This document shows positions 12,101 through 19,614 of a stretch of 30,117 nt of DNA, piece by piece. Under the pieces are notes generated by a model. The model made no database searches, had not been told where the DNA came from, and saw nothing but the letters and a program-made list of their open reading frames with translations. Made by a program: the position numbers and the translations under genes. Each line of letters opens with the position of its first letter. Positions within the stretch are counted from its first letter, which is position 1. Source of the stretch: Prorocentrum cordatum (Eukaryota > Sar > Dinophyceae > Prorocentrales > Prorocentraceae); the NCBI GenBank assembly GCA_963575745.1, contig CAUYUJ010020172.1, positions 132,501 to 162,617 of the forward strand, written 5' to 3'.

Positions 12101-13056
12101 CCAAAGCTGGCACCTCCGCAGCACAAGTCCGCCCGTCGACCAGCTTCAAACTCGTCGGCCCACGTGGTACATCTATACCCCCTCAACGATTTTTGTACCT
12201 GTGATTTTGTTTCCCAAAGTGCTCGTCGTCTGATAATCGTACGCCCTGGATCCGAAAAGGTCCCTGAAACCATGGCATGATCAGAAAGACGGCTGCTCTG
12301 TAACTTACCACCGTTTTTATAGAACCACTGAGCCCCAACCTTGGAGATATTCCAATGATACGGTACCAACAGATAATCTAGAACCCTCTTCTGCGTCACG
12401 AACCTGTTCTCTCCCCAAGACTCCCACGTGGGCTGCCTAGTAGCAAACGTGTTGGCCGCCTTCAACCCGTGGTCAGCCATAAAATCTAAGAGCAAACTCG
12501 TGAGCTTCTTCCGACGCTCCTTCACCTCCTGTTGTGATCCTCCTTCACCTCTCTCCCTCTCCCATTTCCTCCTCTTGCAAGTGCCCTCCTCTCCTGTAGC
12601 AATATACTCCTCCCCTCCACAAGTAAGCAATCGCCCTGCAGGAAGCTCAACATTGGCATCAAGCAAACATACAAAGCTGGCCTTGGGGTATCGTGCGGTG
12701 AGCACGCTGCGTGCACGACCCACTTGTTCGTACAACTCTTCGGCTGTATCATCCGCTCCAGACTGGTGCGGATCAGGAATGTAACAACTGACGACAACTA
12801 AGGGCGCCTCTGACCCGAATACTCCGATGACAAACCGTTCAAAACACGTCAAGAAGCATCTGGTAATCTCGCTCCACGACTTGTCGTAGACCAATCCTAC
12901 TCGTTTGCAACTGCTCCATTTAATTCGGAACCCCATCTTCTCGAATTCCTTGCAATTCAGGTATTGAGCCTCCTGCACAGCGTACAACCCACCTCCCCCT
13001 CGAAGGTGAGGGATCAACTCTGCCGAACGGAAGCCTTTCTCCCCTGCTGTATTCAC
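9145..13056 (-). CDS. Non-LTR retrotransposon polyprotein: EEP endonuclease, reverse transcriptase, permuted RNase H
   Basis: A 1303-codon open frame that would nick target DNA, reverse transcribe the element RNA and degrade the RNA strand. The EEP endonuclease occupies residues ~1-270: TWNVN at its very start (spanning the first codon), VQE (E29), LLDANVE (D133, N135), LDY (D227) and SDH (258-260). The reverse transcriptase spans ~470-800: AAGPD (493-497), motif A ADVHACFD (D627), TGGPEGPLAYN (~686-696) and motif C WADN (737-740) in place of YADD. A His/Cys-rich patch at 1058-1072 may bind zinc. RNase H residues come in the order D1137 (GDS), D1198 (REWNERAD), D1234 (FDGG), E1282 (DAE). The first codon is GTG and no ATG occurs before residue 41, inside the endonuclease, so translation probably came from upstream ORF sequence. 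It ends in TAG at 9145. The frame has no internal stop, so this is a fairly young copy. Confidence 0.88.
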   Translation of the reverse strand: MNTAGEKGFRSAELIPHLRGGGGLYAVQEAQYLNCKEFEKMGFRIKWSSCKRVGLVYDKSWSEITRCFLTCFERFVIGVFGSEAPLVVVSCYIPDPHQSGADDTAEELYEQVGRARSVLTARYPKASFVCLLDANVELPAGRLLTCGGEEYIATGEEGTCKRRKWERERGEGGSQQEVKERRKKLTSLLLDFMADHGLKAANTFATRQPTWESWGENRFVTQKRVLDYLLVPYHWNISKVGAQWFYKNGGKLQSSRLSDHAMVSGTFSDPGRTIIRRRALWETKSQVQKSLRGYRCTTWADEFEAGRRADLCCGGASFGYPERPSVCLDPTKMSSDLLSCYVNDAVDYSTAQAGAGHVSRPVSMTILEEAVRQCDPRNTAELKRKRAALNQERRGYRAKRLEQRCPPSRKELRGQIEFLMVGERETEDKEEVEDLLGEEVRRRVSSEEVRGNTNRMMEEIRRKAEKELEDNSVEGVSMSLLLRARSRLKTLRAAGPDRIPVEIVKCLPWSTLRAIRQIFDMIVRLKVPYPSAWREILISYMPKLPKIRDLKDGRLLCMQNVLSKCFSSVVVLLVERRVEQNKVFHGIGLYGFQAGRRPHEITSSLKRIGQHAAVWGRSEAAHLVQADVHACFDHCTMANVQRGLDYAGIPFYLQFAFLNPLCECVGTVGFEGMKIEGVRWDKCIRTGGPEGPLAYNLIVAAMWGGVIREWDRLQLGYRLEVVTSSARHESYVSHFFWADNCYILARDKLQLTRMIHDLTLHLHAFGMRWKDSSLEYQVFGVPEPDTDSEGNIIREADLVVSLGPGSENMYRFRRVLDMHILGSLLSVDICTSSHTDLDHRIDLGKKAFWSHAKYFRSTAVPLSKKFQRWEQRVISIVTYTWEGCTADTAAIQALHSFEGKCLAVMVPCTRLDGETFAEWNGRRYRRAREKYAVAGYMSIVQRFMRSHWLWALDISQFLGRLRHDRAALEGSTVRAWRDSRMCAAAFGNVWDRLRTDESEAMRCFGKRRQASELKRHRNGGNQGVGARPWDYGLHTFAGDYWSDVFTGSYEHFLDYAKHMCTHNMLECFHKRCKGVVAANVPVYLQQGDDEEGVHMTIEREETKEDRERLTKRLALHNMREVRWDLEAGGIPLSIQGDSLLIVNWLNGKWKVETREYLRRVDHIVNVLDGMGSSLGVRPAERGRDLWAHSFREWNERADALTHLARNGGAYDSWTYLDTWEKLLYSPVLLRGGFDGGVDRRGTGCGCWLEVGLKSRYSELFTYKEVFSAAWILQPGATVTDAELSAAERLVGALPQAVRSLWCE

Positions 13057-13101
13057 ATTCCAGGTGGAAAGTCTGACGTCTGTGATCAGACGTCTTGTGT
13101 G

Positions 13102-13497
13102 TCAAAACCGACGGTTAACCTCCTCCAACAACTCTGCTGGTGGAAGCGTAAGCCCAGGATACTTTGCCACGATGGCTGCCCACGCATCCTGATGGATTGT
13201 CCATGCACCTGTGGCCGTCGTGAAAGTCGCGAAGCATATCGGCCTGATGGGCTGAGGTCCCGTAAGATTGCCCACCGTCCAGATCTGTGATCGTGGCGGT
13301 CCAACCTCTCCCTTGACAGGGATGTCCACCAGTGCTGCTGTCTTCGAGCGCCAACATCCGCAAAATCGTGCCACAGCCTTCACATGATCACGTTTCCATG
13401 GAGGACATTCCACCAAGCATCGAATCTTACTTGCATCAATCGTTGTCGATAGACCGTGGATGATCGTGTCCAGAGTCGGGTAGCTCAGACCAGGCGG
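13102..13497 (-). pseudogene. Retroelement 5' ORF remnant upstream of the endonuclease
   Basis: About 130 codons in the same frame as the following 1303-codon ORF and separated from it by one TGA (13102-13104). After that stop the frame continues for 15 codons into the TWNVN motif of the endonuclease. The translated segment has Cys/Trp-bearing motifs (CPPWKRDHV, FCGCWRS) and a Trp/Pro-rich tail, and I do not recognise a family. At its upstream end the frame stays open into satellite DNA, so the real N-terminus is lost. It is most simply the end of the polyprotein N-terminal region, with the TGA a disabling mutation. A stop/restart arrangement between two element ORFs is the alternative, but no ATG is suitably placed. 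Confidence 0.6.
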
Positions 13498-13545
13498 GGC
13501 GCCCGGGAAGGGGGGGGGGGCAGCGCGGGGATGCCAGCGCCACGC
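13498..13545. repeat. GC-rich island, right half of copy 5
   Basis: GGCGCCCGGGAAGGGG, a G-run, CAGCGCGGGGATGCCAGCGCC and CACGCGCAC correspond to the right arm and exit hairpin of the islands elsewhere. The piece begins exactly where the retroelement ends and completes the left half at 8609-8662 except for ~20 bp. The hairpin arm GCTGCC is mutated to GATGCC. Confidence 0.85.
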
Positions 13546-16020
13546 GCACACACACACACACTGACACACACACACACACACGCGCACACACACACGCAAA
13601 TACACGCGCACAGACACACAGACAGACACCCACACACACGCGCGCAGAAAGACAGACACACAGACAGATCCACAGACAGACAGACACACAGACATACTGA
13701 CATACAGAAACGCAGACACACAGACACAAAGACGCGCAGACACAAGGATACACAGAGACACAGACAACCAGTCACACAGACACACAGACACACAGACACC
13801 CAGACACGCAGACACTCAGACACACAGACACACAGACACACAAGCACACAGACATACAGACACACAGACACGGACACACGGACACACGGACACAAAAGAC
13901 ACACGGACATACAGACACACAGACACACCGACACACAGACAGACAGACACACACAAATACACACAGACACACGGACACACAGACACACAGACGCACAGAC
14001 ACACAGACACACAGACACACAGACACACAGACACACGGACACACGGACACACAGACACCAACACACAGACACACAGACACACCAACACAGAAACACACAG
14101 ACACACAGACACACAGACACACAGACACACAGACACACAGACAGACAGACACACGGACACACGGACACACGGACATGCAGACACACAGACACACGGACAC
14201 ACGCACACACAGACATACAGACACACAACCACACAGACACCCAGACACACAGACAACCAGACACACAGATACACAGACACACAGGCACACAGACAGACGG
14301 ACACACTGCCAGACTGACACCCAGACACCCAGACACACAGACACATAGACACACAGACACATAGACACACTGACACACTGACAAATTGACACACTGGCAC
14401 ACAGAAACACAGACACACAGACACACTGACACACGGACCCACAGACACACAAGCAACCAGACACACAGATACACAAACACACAGACACACGGGCACAAAG
14501 AATGACAGGAAGACTGACACAGAGGCACAGGGACACACAGACAAACAGACACACAGACACACGGACACACAGACCCACAGACACACAGACACACAGACAC
14601 ACACACACACACACGGACACTCAGGCACACAGACACACGGACAAACAGACACACAGACAAACAGAAAGACAGAGAGACAGATACACAGACACACAGACAC
14701 ACAGACACACATACACACGGACACACAGACACACAGACACTCAGACACACAGACACACAGACACACAGACACACAGACACACAGACAAAAAGACACGCAT
14801 ACACGCAGACACACAGACACACAAATACACAGACACACAGACACACAGACACTCAAACACACAGACACACACAGCACCAGACACACAGACACACAGACAC
14901 ACAGACACACAGACACACAGACACACAGACACACAGACACACAAGCACACGCAGACACGCAGAAACACCAACACACAGACACGCAGACAGAGGGACACAC
15001 AGACACGCAGGCACAAAAGCACACAGGCACACAGACACACAGACAGACAAACACACAGACACACAGACAAACAGTTACACGGACACACTGCCACACTGAC
15101 ACACAGACACACAGACGCAAAAAAAAAAAACAAGACACACAGACACACAGACACACAGACACACAGACACACAGACACACAGACACACAGACACACGGTC
15201 ACCCAGACACCCAGACACACAGACACACAGACACACAGCCACACAGACACACAGACACACAGAGACACAGACACACTGACACACTGACACACTGACACAC
15301 AGACACAGAGACACGCAGACACACAGACACACTGACACACTGACACACAGACACACAAACACACAGACACACAGCAGCACAGACGCACAGACACACAGAA
15401 AGACAGAAAGACAGAAACACAGGCACACCGACACACAGACACACAGACACACAGACACACTGACACACAGACACACAGACAGACAAGCAGACAGACAGAC
15501 ATACAGAGAGACAGACAGACACATAGACACACAGACACACGGACACACGGACACACGGACACACAGACAACCACACACAGAGACAGACAGACAGACACAC
15601 GGCCATACAGACACAAAATACACACGGACACTCAGACACACAGTCACAGACACACAGACACACCGACACACAGACACACAGACACACAGACACACAGACA
15701 CACAGACACACAGACACACAGACACACAGACAAACAGACACACAGACACACAGACACACAGACACACGGACACACAGACACACAGACACACAGACACGAA
15801 GACACACAGACACACATACATACAGACACACAAATACGCACACACAGACACACAGACTTTCAAGCACACAGACACAGAGAGCACCAGAGTCACAGACACA
15901 CAGACACACAGACACACAAGACACACGGACACACAGACACGCGGACACACAGACACGCAGACACGCAGACACAACAACACACAGACACGCAGACACAAGG
16001 ACACACAGACACGCAGGCAA
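13546..16020. repeat. CACACAGA octamer satellite, block 5
   Basis: 2.5 kb of octamer satellite to the right of the retroelement, opening with the same post-island signature (CGCAAATACACGCGCACAGAC, CAGACAGATCCACAGAC, AAGGATACACAGA, CCAGTCACACAG). An A-rich landmark (GCAAAAAAAAAAAACAAG) sits near 15116 without an island. The continuity of block order across the retroelement confirms a single array split by insertion. No gene is supported. Confidence 0.93.
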
Positions 16021-16190
16021 AAATGAAGGGGGCCCATGACACACAAATGAATACACACAAATTAAACAAATCCCCATATGTTCCCATATTTTCTGTGTTT
16101 TTTGTCTACCATCCCACTCCCCATATTTTCCCATATATTCTATCGAAGCGACGATTAATTGCGTCTGTGCTTTTTTCCTCCTGACCATAG
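16021..16190. other. AT-rich insertion in the satellite
   Basis: About 170 bp of unrelated, AT-rich DNA breaks the pre-island landmark: satellite stops at GCAGGCA and resumes at ACACACAGGCACAC. It contains repeated CCCCATAT / CCCATATTTTC motifs in two clusters (about 16072-16095 and 16121-16140) and no convincing ORF. It may be a small non-autonomous insertion or filler DNA. No terminal repeats are obvious. Confidence 0.6.
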
Positions 16191-16391
16191 ACACACAGGC
16201 ACACTGACACACAAACACCCAGACAGACAGACACACAGACACACACACACACACAAACAGATACACAGACACACTGACACACTAACACACAGACACACAG
16301 ACGCCAAAACACAGACATACAGACACACAGACACACAGACACATAGACACATAGAGACATAGACACACAGACACACAGACACACAGACAGA
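16191..16391. repeat. CACACAGA octamer satellite, block 6 (last)
   Basis: The final ~200 bp of octamer satellite. It carries the pre-island landmark (CACACAGGCACACTGAC, then CACTGACACACTAACACAC and GCCAAAACAC) and leads into island copy 6. Satellite does not recur to the right of this point in the window. Confidence 0.92.
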
Positions 16392-16480
16392 GCCCCCCTT
16401 CCGGCGCTCCGGAGGGGGAAGGCGCCGCACCATTTCGGGGCCGGCCGCCCCTCCACTCAAACCACTCCGCCCTCGCGAAC
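16392..16480. repeat. GC-rich island, copy 6 (left and core parts)
   Basis: It begins GCCCCCCTTCCGGCGCTCCGG and runs through CCATTTCGGGGCCGGCCGCCCCTCC and CCACTCCGCCCTCGCG, then leaves the island consensus at GAACTCCGAC. The right arm and G-run are missing. It marks the border between satellite and the Helitron-type sequence. Confidence 0.82.
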
Positions 16481-16638
16481 TCCGACAACCACGCCGACGG
16501 ATCCAACTCATTTCCCGGCATACCCGAGACCCTCCCCAGGCCCCTCCAATCATCGATCCCTTCGGAACCATCCACCACTTGATCGGCGCCACCGCTACAA
16601 AGAGTTCCAGCCCTTCATCCACGCGCACCCCCCTCCTC
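16481..16638. other. Unique spacer between islands 6 and 7, with a repeat of the Helitron tail
   Basis: About 158 bp with no satellite and no gene of its own. From 16496 the sequence GACGGATCCAACTCATTTCC matches GACGGATCCAGCTCATTCCC at 16891, and similarity continues weakly for about 50 bp. In minus-strand translation both give GNELDPSA. The spacer is therefore probably a diverged copy of the 3' part of the neighbouring element. Confidence 0.6.
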
Positions 16639-16727
16639 GCTGGCGCTCCGGAGGGGGGAGGCACCGCCCCACTACGGGCCAAGCCCTCCCTCCGCTCCAG
16701 CCACTTCGCCCTCACGGAGCGCCAGCG
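16638..16727. repeat. GC-rich island, copy 7, with perfect 13-bp inverted repeats
   Basis: A 90-bp copy of the island core bounded by CGCTGGCGCTCCG (16638-16650) and its exact reverse complement CGGAGCGCCAGCG (16715-16727). The interior keeps GAGGGGGGAGGCACCGCCCC and CCCTCCCTCCGCTCCAGCCAC. Unlike copies 1-6 it is outside the satellite, 130 bp beyond the end of the Helitron-type coding sequence, and its arms pair without mismatch. Confidence 0.85.
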
Positions 16728-16859
16728 GAGAGAAAAGACTTGAGGGGGGAGGAGCCGAACCTCGCAGCACAGCCTTGCCCTAGTTTACCCGCTCTCCCCC
16801 CCCGTCTTGCGTCCCCACTCTTCCCCCCTCAACACCCAGCTCCCACCGCACCCCCCGCC
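16728..16859. other. Pyrimidine-rich interval left of the Helitron coding tail
   Basis: About 130 bp, strongly C/T-rich on the plus strand (several C-runs, CTCTCCCCCCCCG). No ORF of the element enters it in a convincing frame: the minus-strand tail frame stops at 16860. I looked here for a Helitron 3' end (hairpin plus CTRR on the minus strand). A CTAG occurs near 16778-16781, but it is followed by G and is not preceded by a clear hairpin. Confidence 0.5.
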
Positions 16860-17323
16860 CTATCGACCCGCATGCCAGGCGGACCCCGCAGACGGATCCA
16901 GCTCATTCCCCTGCATATCCACGCACCTCCCTCGGGCCCCCTCCGAGACCCGCTGCGACGCGCGCGTCGCATCCCCAAAATCGCAGCTGCGCTGGAACGC
17001 AGCCAAGTTCTCGATCCTTCCCGCGCCGAAACCTGTCACCACTCGCGCGGCGCCGCCGCCACTCGACGGTCCAGACGGCCCCGCGCGCCTCGGGCGCACC
17101 AGCACCCCCCCCCGTATATACGCGCCCTCGCCCGCGGCAGCCCCCTCCTCGACCGCGACGGGGCCGGGCGCAGCTCGCGCCGCCAAACGCGCCGAGCTCC
17201 TCCGCGGGACCTCCGCCTCTGACCGAGGCTCCACCTTTCGTTTCCCCGACGCTGAAACCCACACCGCCTCCACCGCTGCCGCATCTTCCCCCCCCGCGAC
17301 ACTCGCGCACGCCACATCGCCAC
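16860..17323 (-). pseudogene. C-terminal tail of the Helitron polyprotein, shifted frame
   Basis: Downstream of the TAG that closes the USP frame, the most protein-like frame is the one running 17558-16860, which overlaps the Gly/Arg-rich end of the USP frame. It carries GAYIRGGVLVRPRRAG, ENLAAFQRSCDFGDA and the GNELDPSA motif, and ends in TAG at 16860. No family is recognised. A frame change between 17330 and 17550 would link it to the USP protein. Extreme GC content keeps all frames open here, so its coding status is uncertain. Confidence 0.35.
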
Positions 17324-19444
17324 CTAGACCCCCGCCACCCGCGCGCGCCCCCCCGGGCCCTCGAGCACCTCGGACGCGCCCTGGCCCAGCGACGTCGCGC
17401 TCCCCGCCGACGTCCCTGACTCCAGCCGCGCCCGCCGCGCCACCCGCCGCCCCTGCATCCGAGCGAGGCGTCGCCGTCTTTTCCCGTGCCCGCCGCGCGG
17501 CGGAACGCGGAGCGGCGCCACCAGGCGAGCCAGAGACCCCCCCCTCCCTCGGAGACACCGCCCCCCGCCAACCCCAGCGGTCAAGTCGCGGGCGCCTGCC
17601 GCGCCCCTTGACTCGGCTGCGCCCGAAGCCCTGCCCTTCGTCGTGACCGCTCGCCGCCCAGCCGCACCATCACCATCGACGGCGCGCCCCTCCCCTGACG
17701 TCGAAAACGCGCACTTCCTCCGCAGGCGCCTGCTCGCGGAACGCGGCTCGGCGGCGGCAACCGAGACAACGCCCTCCCTGCGTCCTCCACGGCCTGGCCC
17801 TGCACCACCTCCACCGCCGGACGTAGGCTCACCCCTCGACCCAACAGACGCCGAAGCCCCGGCCCGATCGCCAGCGACGCCGCCCGCGCGCCCGTTCCCT
17901 CGGGCCGCCGACGCCCCACCCCCCCCCTCGCGCTCCGTCGCTCCGTCGGCGCCACCACCAACAGCCCCACCCCCGCCCCATCCGCCGCCACCAGACGCAC
18001 TCGCATCACCGCCCCCCGGCCCACTCCCGCCACTGCCCTGCCCCTCACGCGCTGCGTCCACCTCGGTCGCACCTGCGCCCGCGCCCTGCCCCTGACCGCG
18101 GCCCAGGCGGCAATACACTGCCATGTACGCCTCCTTCTGCTTGATGTGCGCCGGCTCCTCTCGGATCAAGCGCGGTGGCTCGTCGTCGTCAAACATGAAG
18201 TACCTCCCATCATGAACGCGGCACAGAGTCGTGTAATGGCCGCAATTAACTGACCGCCCATTATGGTAAACCACACCGACCAACTGCATCTGGGGAAGCC
18301 CTGGCAGCCGCAGTTGCTCTTCCACCCACACTGCCTCCCGCGCCTCGGAGCCCCTCCTCAATTGAACCACCAGAACCTGTGGCACACCAGTGGCTCTCGT
18401 CTGCCTCACGTGCTTAACCCGGTCGTGCTCGTCGCGGCAGCACCCCGGGCAGCTCTTCTCGATATCTTCAGGAGCACAAAAGTCGCAGTACAACTCCTGC
18501 AGCATCAAGGGCCCACCTGGACGTCCATGAACACGCAGCTTCAGTACATCCTCAGCCTCGTACGCGACAGTCTCGTAATTGCACACGTCACACTTCTCCC
18601 GCTTCTCCACGACGAACCCGAACATCTGATCAACGCACGTCACCCGTAGATTCACCGCGCGGACGCTCTCGGGTTCCCGCTGCGCAAAACGACCTGCCAA
18701 CATCTCTGCGTCACGCGCAGCCACCATCAGCTTACCCCAATACGCAAACACATCCTGCTGCTGCCACGGGTCGTTGAACTCACTCGGCCGCCCCATCACA
18801 TCGTCGTCGCAGTCAACGCTAGTACGCCGCAGCACACTCACAGGTCCCTGCTGCCAGCGTCGCGAGCACAACTGGTTGTACGTCTCCCACATCCCGCACA
18901 CGCAACAACGCCCCGTGCCCCGGTCCTCGCACTGCTGCTCTGAATGCCATCGAAGCCACTCCAAGACGGCTGGCGTCCGCAACATCAGCTGCGTCACACT
19001 GACTACGTAGCAGGTGTGCCATGGCCGCGGCATCCCTCGGACGGGCACGCACCGCACGCTGTCCCACGAAGCCGCGCGAATGCCAGCCACGTTCGGGACA
19101 TACATGTCTGCCGGGCACGGTGGCGGCGGAGGCGGGCAGGGGCTCGGCGGCGGCGGAACCGGGCGACCCAAAGCAAACAATCTCTGTGGCCCGAACGCTG
19201 CGGATATCGCTTGTTCCCGACGGCGCTGTCGGCGGCCGGCAGCCCGCTGCTGCGTCCGCAAGTACGCCTCTCGATCTCGTTCCTGCGCCTGCTGCCGGGC
19301 CAGCGCCGCGGCCTCTCGACACGCTGTAACCGACTCTGAACCTCCACACCCTCCAGTCTCTGTGACTGATCGCGCGTCGCCTGCAGCACGACTCGCGCGC
19401 GCTGCGCCACGGCCCTCATCTTCTGCTCCCGAGATCCAAAGCAC
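17324..19444 (-). CDS. USP-type ubiquitin carboxyl-terminal hydrolase domain of the Helitron-like element
   Basis: A 706-codon frame with a papain-fold deubiquitinase at residues ~120-448. The Cys box is PWHTCYVVSVTQLM with nucleophile C145 and Q152. The His box is VNCGHYTTLCRV with H403, followed by the acidic FMFDDDEPPRL stretch expected near the third catalytic residue (D419-D421). Paired cysteines C285/C288 and C320/C323 fit the zinc-binding fingers of USPs. One oddity is the residue two before the nucleophile: the usual Asn of GNTC is His here (WHTC). A basic, Gln-rich probable helix (residues ~40-80) and a Pro-run (95-111) precede the domain; a long Gly/Ala/Arg-rich low-complexity tail (450-706) follows. 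The first codons (19444-19330) overlap the end of the EEP reading and are probably not used; the real frame likely enters near 19330. USPs cleave ubiquitin from proteins, so a role in stabilising element proteins or countering host turnover is inference. Confidence 0.8.
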   Translation of the reverse strand: MLWISGAEDEGRGAARASRAAGDARSVTETGGCGGSESVTACREAAALARQQAQERDREAYLRTQQRAAGRRQRRREQAISAAFGPQRLFALGRPVPPPPSPCPPPPPPCPADMYVPNVAGIRAASWDSVRCVPVRGMPRPWHTCYVVSVTQLMLRTPAVLEWLRWHSEQQCEDRGTGRCCVCGMWETYNQLCSRRWQQGPVSVLRRTSVDCDDDVMGRPSEFNDPWQQQDVFAYWGKLMVAARDAEMLAGRFAQREPESVRAVNLRVTCVDQMFGFVVEKREKCDVCNYETVAYEAEDVLKLRVHGRPGGPLMLQELYCDFCAPEDIEKSCPGCCRDEHDRVKHVRQTRATGVPQVLVVQLRRGSEAREAVWVEEQLRLPGLPQMQLVGVVYHNGRSVNCGHYTTLCRVHDGRYFMFDDDEPPRLIREEPAHIKQKEAYMAVYCRLGRGQGQGAGAGATEVDAAREGQGSGGSGPGGGDASASGGGGWGGGGAVGGGADGATEREGGGGASAARGNGRAGGVAGDRAGASASVGSRGEPTSGGGGGAGPGRGGRREGVVSVAAAEPRSASRRLRRKCAFSTSGEGRAVDGDGAAGRRAVTTKGRASGAAESRGAAGARDLTAGVGGGRCLRGRGGSLARLVAPLRVPPRGGHGKRRRRLARMQGRRVARRARLESGTSAGSATSLGQGASEVLEGPGGRARVAGV

Positions 19445-19614
19445 GCGTGGGCACGCACATACCCGAACAGCCCATAGTGGTCGGACATGTGGAACTCGGA
19501 ACCCTTGAAGAACACCTTCCCTTTCCCTACCAAGTGCACCTCGGACCAGAGGTCCGCTCCGAAGAGCACCCGGTCACGTCTCTGGCCAACAGCCCCCCTC
19601 TCGCCGAGACCCGA
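19330..19614 (-). pseudogene. C-terminal part of the Helitron EEP endonuclease, after an in-frame stop
   Basis: This continues in the same frame as the EEP segment to its right, across the TAG at 19615-19617. It holds the last EEP motif, HMSDHYGLFGY, with the catalytic SDH at about 19477-19485, preceded by RDRVLFGADLWSEVHLVGKG, where these enzymes normally have their Asp-Tyr strand. It then leads into a charged helix (REQKMRAVAQRARVVLQ) before the frame changes near 19330 to that of the USP region. The endonuclease cannot be complete without this piece, so the stop is either a disabling mutation or is read through or spliced. Confidence 0.7.

Larger units (their letters stand above)
8663..13497 (-). 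mobile_element. Non-LTR (LINE-like) retroelement, 5'-truncated
   Basis: A 4.8-kb unit of moderate GC content lies between two halves of a satellite island, so its ends can be set by comparison with intact islands. Read on the minus strand it has an ORF remnant (13102-13497) that is still open where satellite begins, a long EEP-RT-RNase H ORF (9145-13056), a ~480-bp 3' UTR with repeated hairpins, and a 3' end in GGACAAAA. No LTRs are seen and there is no long poly(A) tail. About 20 bp of island sequence (the segment equivalent to AACCACTCCGCCCTCGCGGA) is missing at the junction and no target-site duplication is evident. The open 5' end points to the 5' truncation typical of target-primed reverse transcription. 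Confidence 0.85.

Noticed and set aside
8655-13505. Target-site duplication flanking the retroelement
   Set aside because: Comparison with intact islands shows ~20 bp missing and no duplicated bases at the two junctions.
1-16391. CRISPR-like array
   Set aside because: There are no constant repeats separated by unique spacers and no cas genes; the periodicity is an 8-bp satellite with a higher-order unit.
16380-16860. Helitron 3' terminus (hairpin plus CTRR)
   Set aside because: The hairpin at 16638-16727 is not followed on the minus strand by CTRR-T, and the CTAG near 16778 lacks a preceding hairpin and a following T, so the end is left undefined.
16740-18095. Plus-strand Pro/Ala/Arg-rich ORFs
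   Set aside because: They are shadows of the very GC-rich minus-strand tail and carry no recognisable domain.
19003-19330. Coding use of the EEP tail frame beyond ~19330
   Set aside because: It becomes Arg-rich shadow sequence there, while the USP frame gives a coherent helix (REAAALARQQAQERDREAYL), so I ended the EEP part near 19330.
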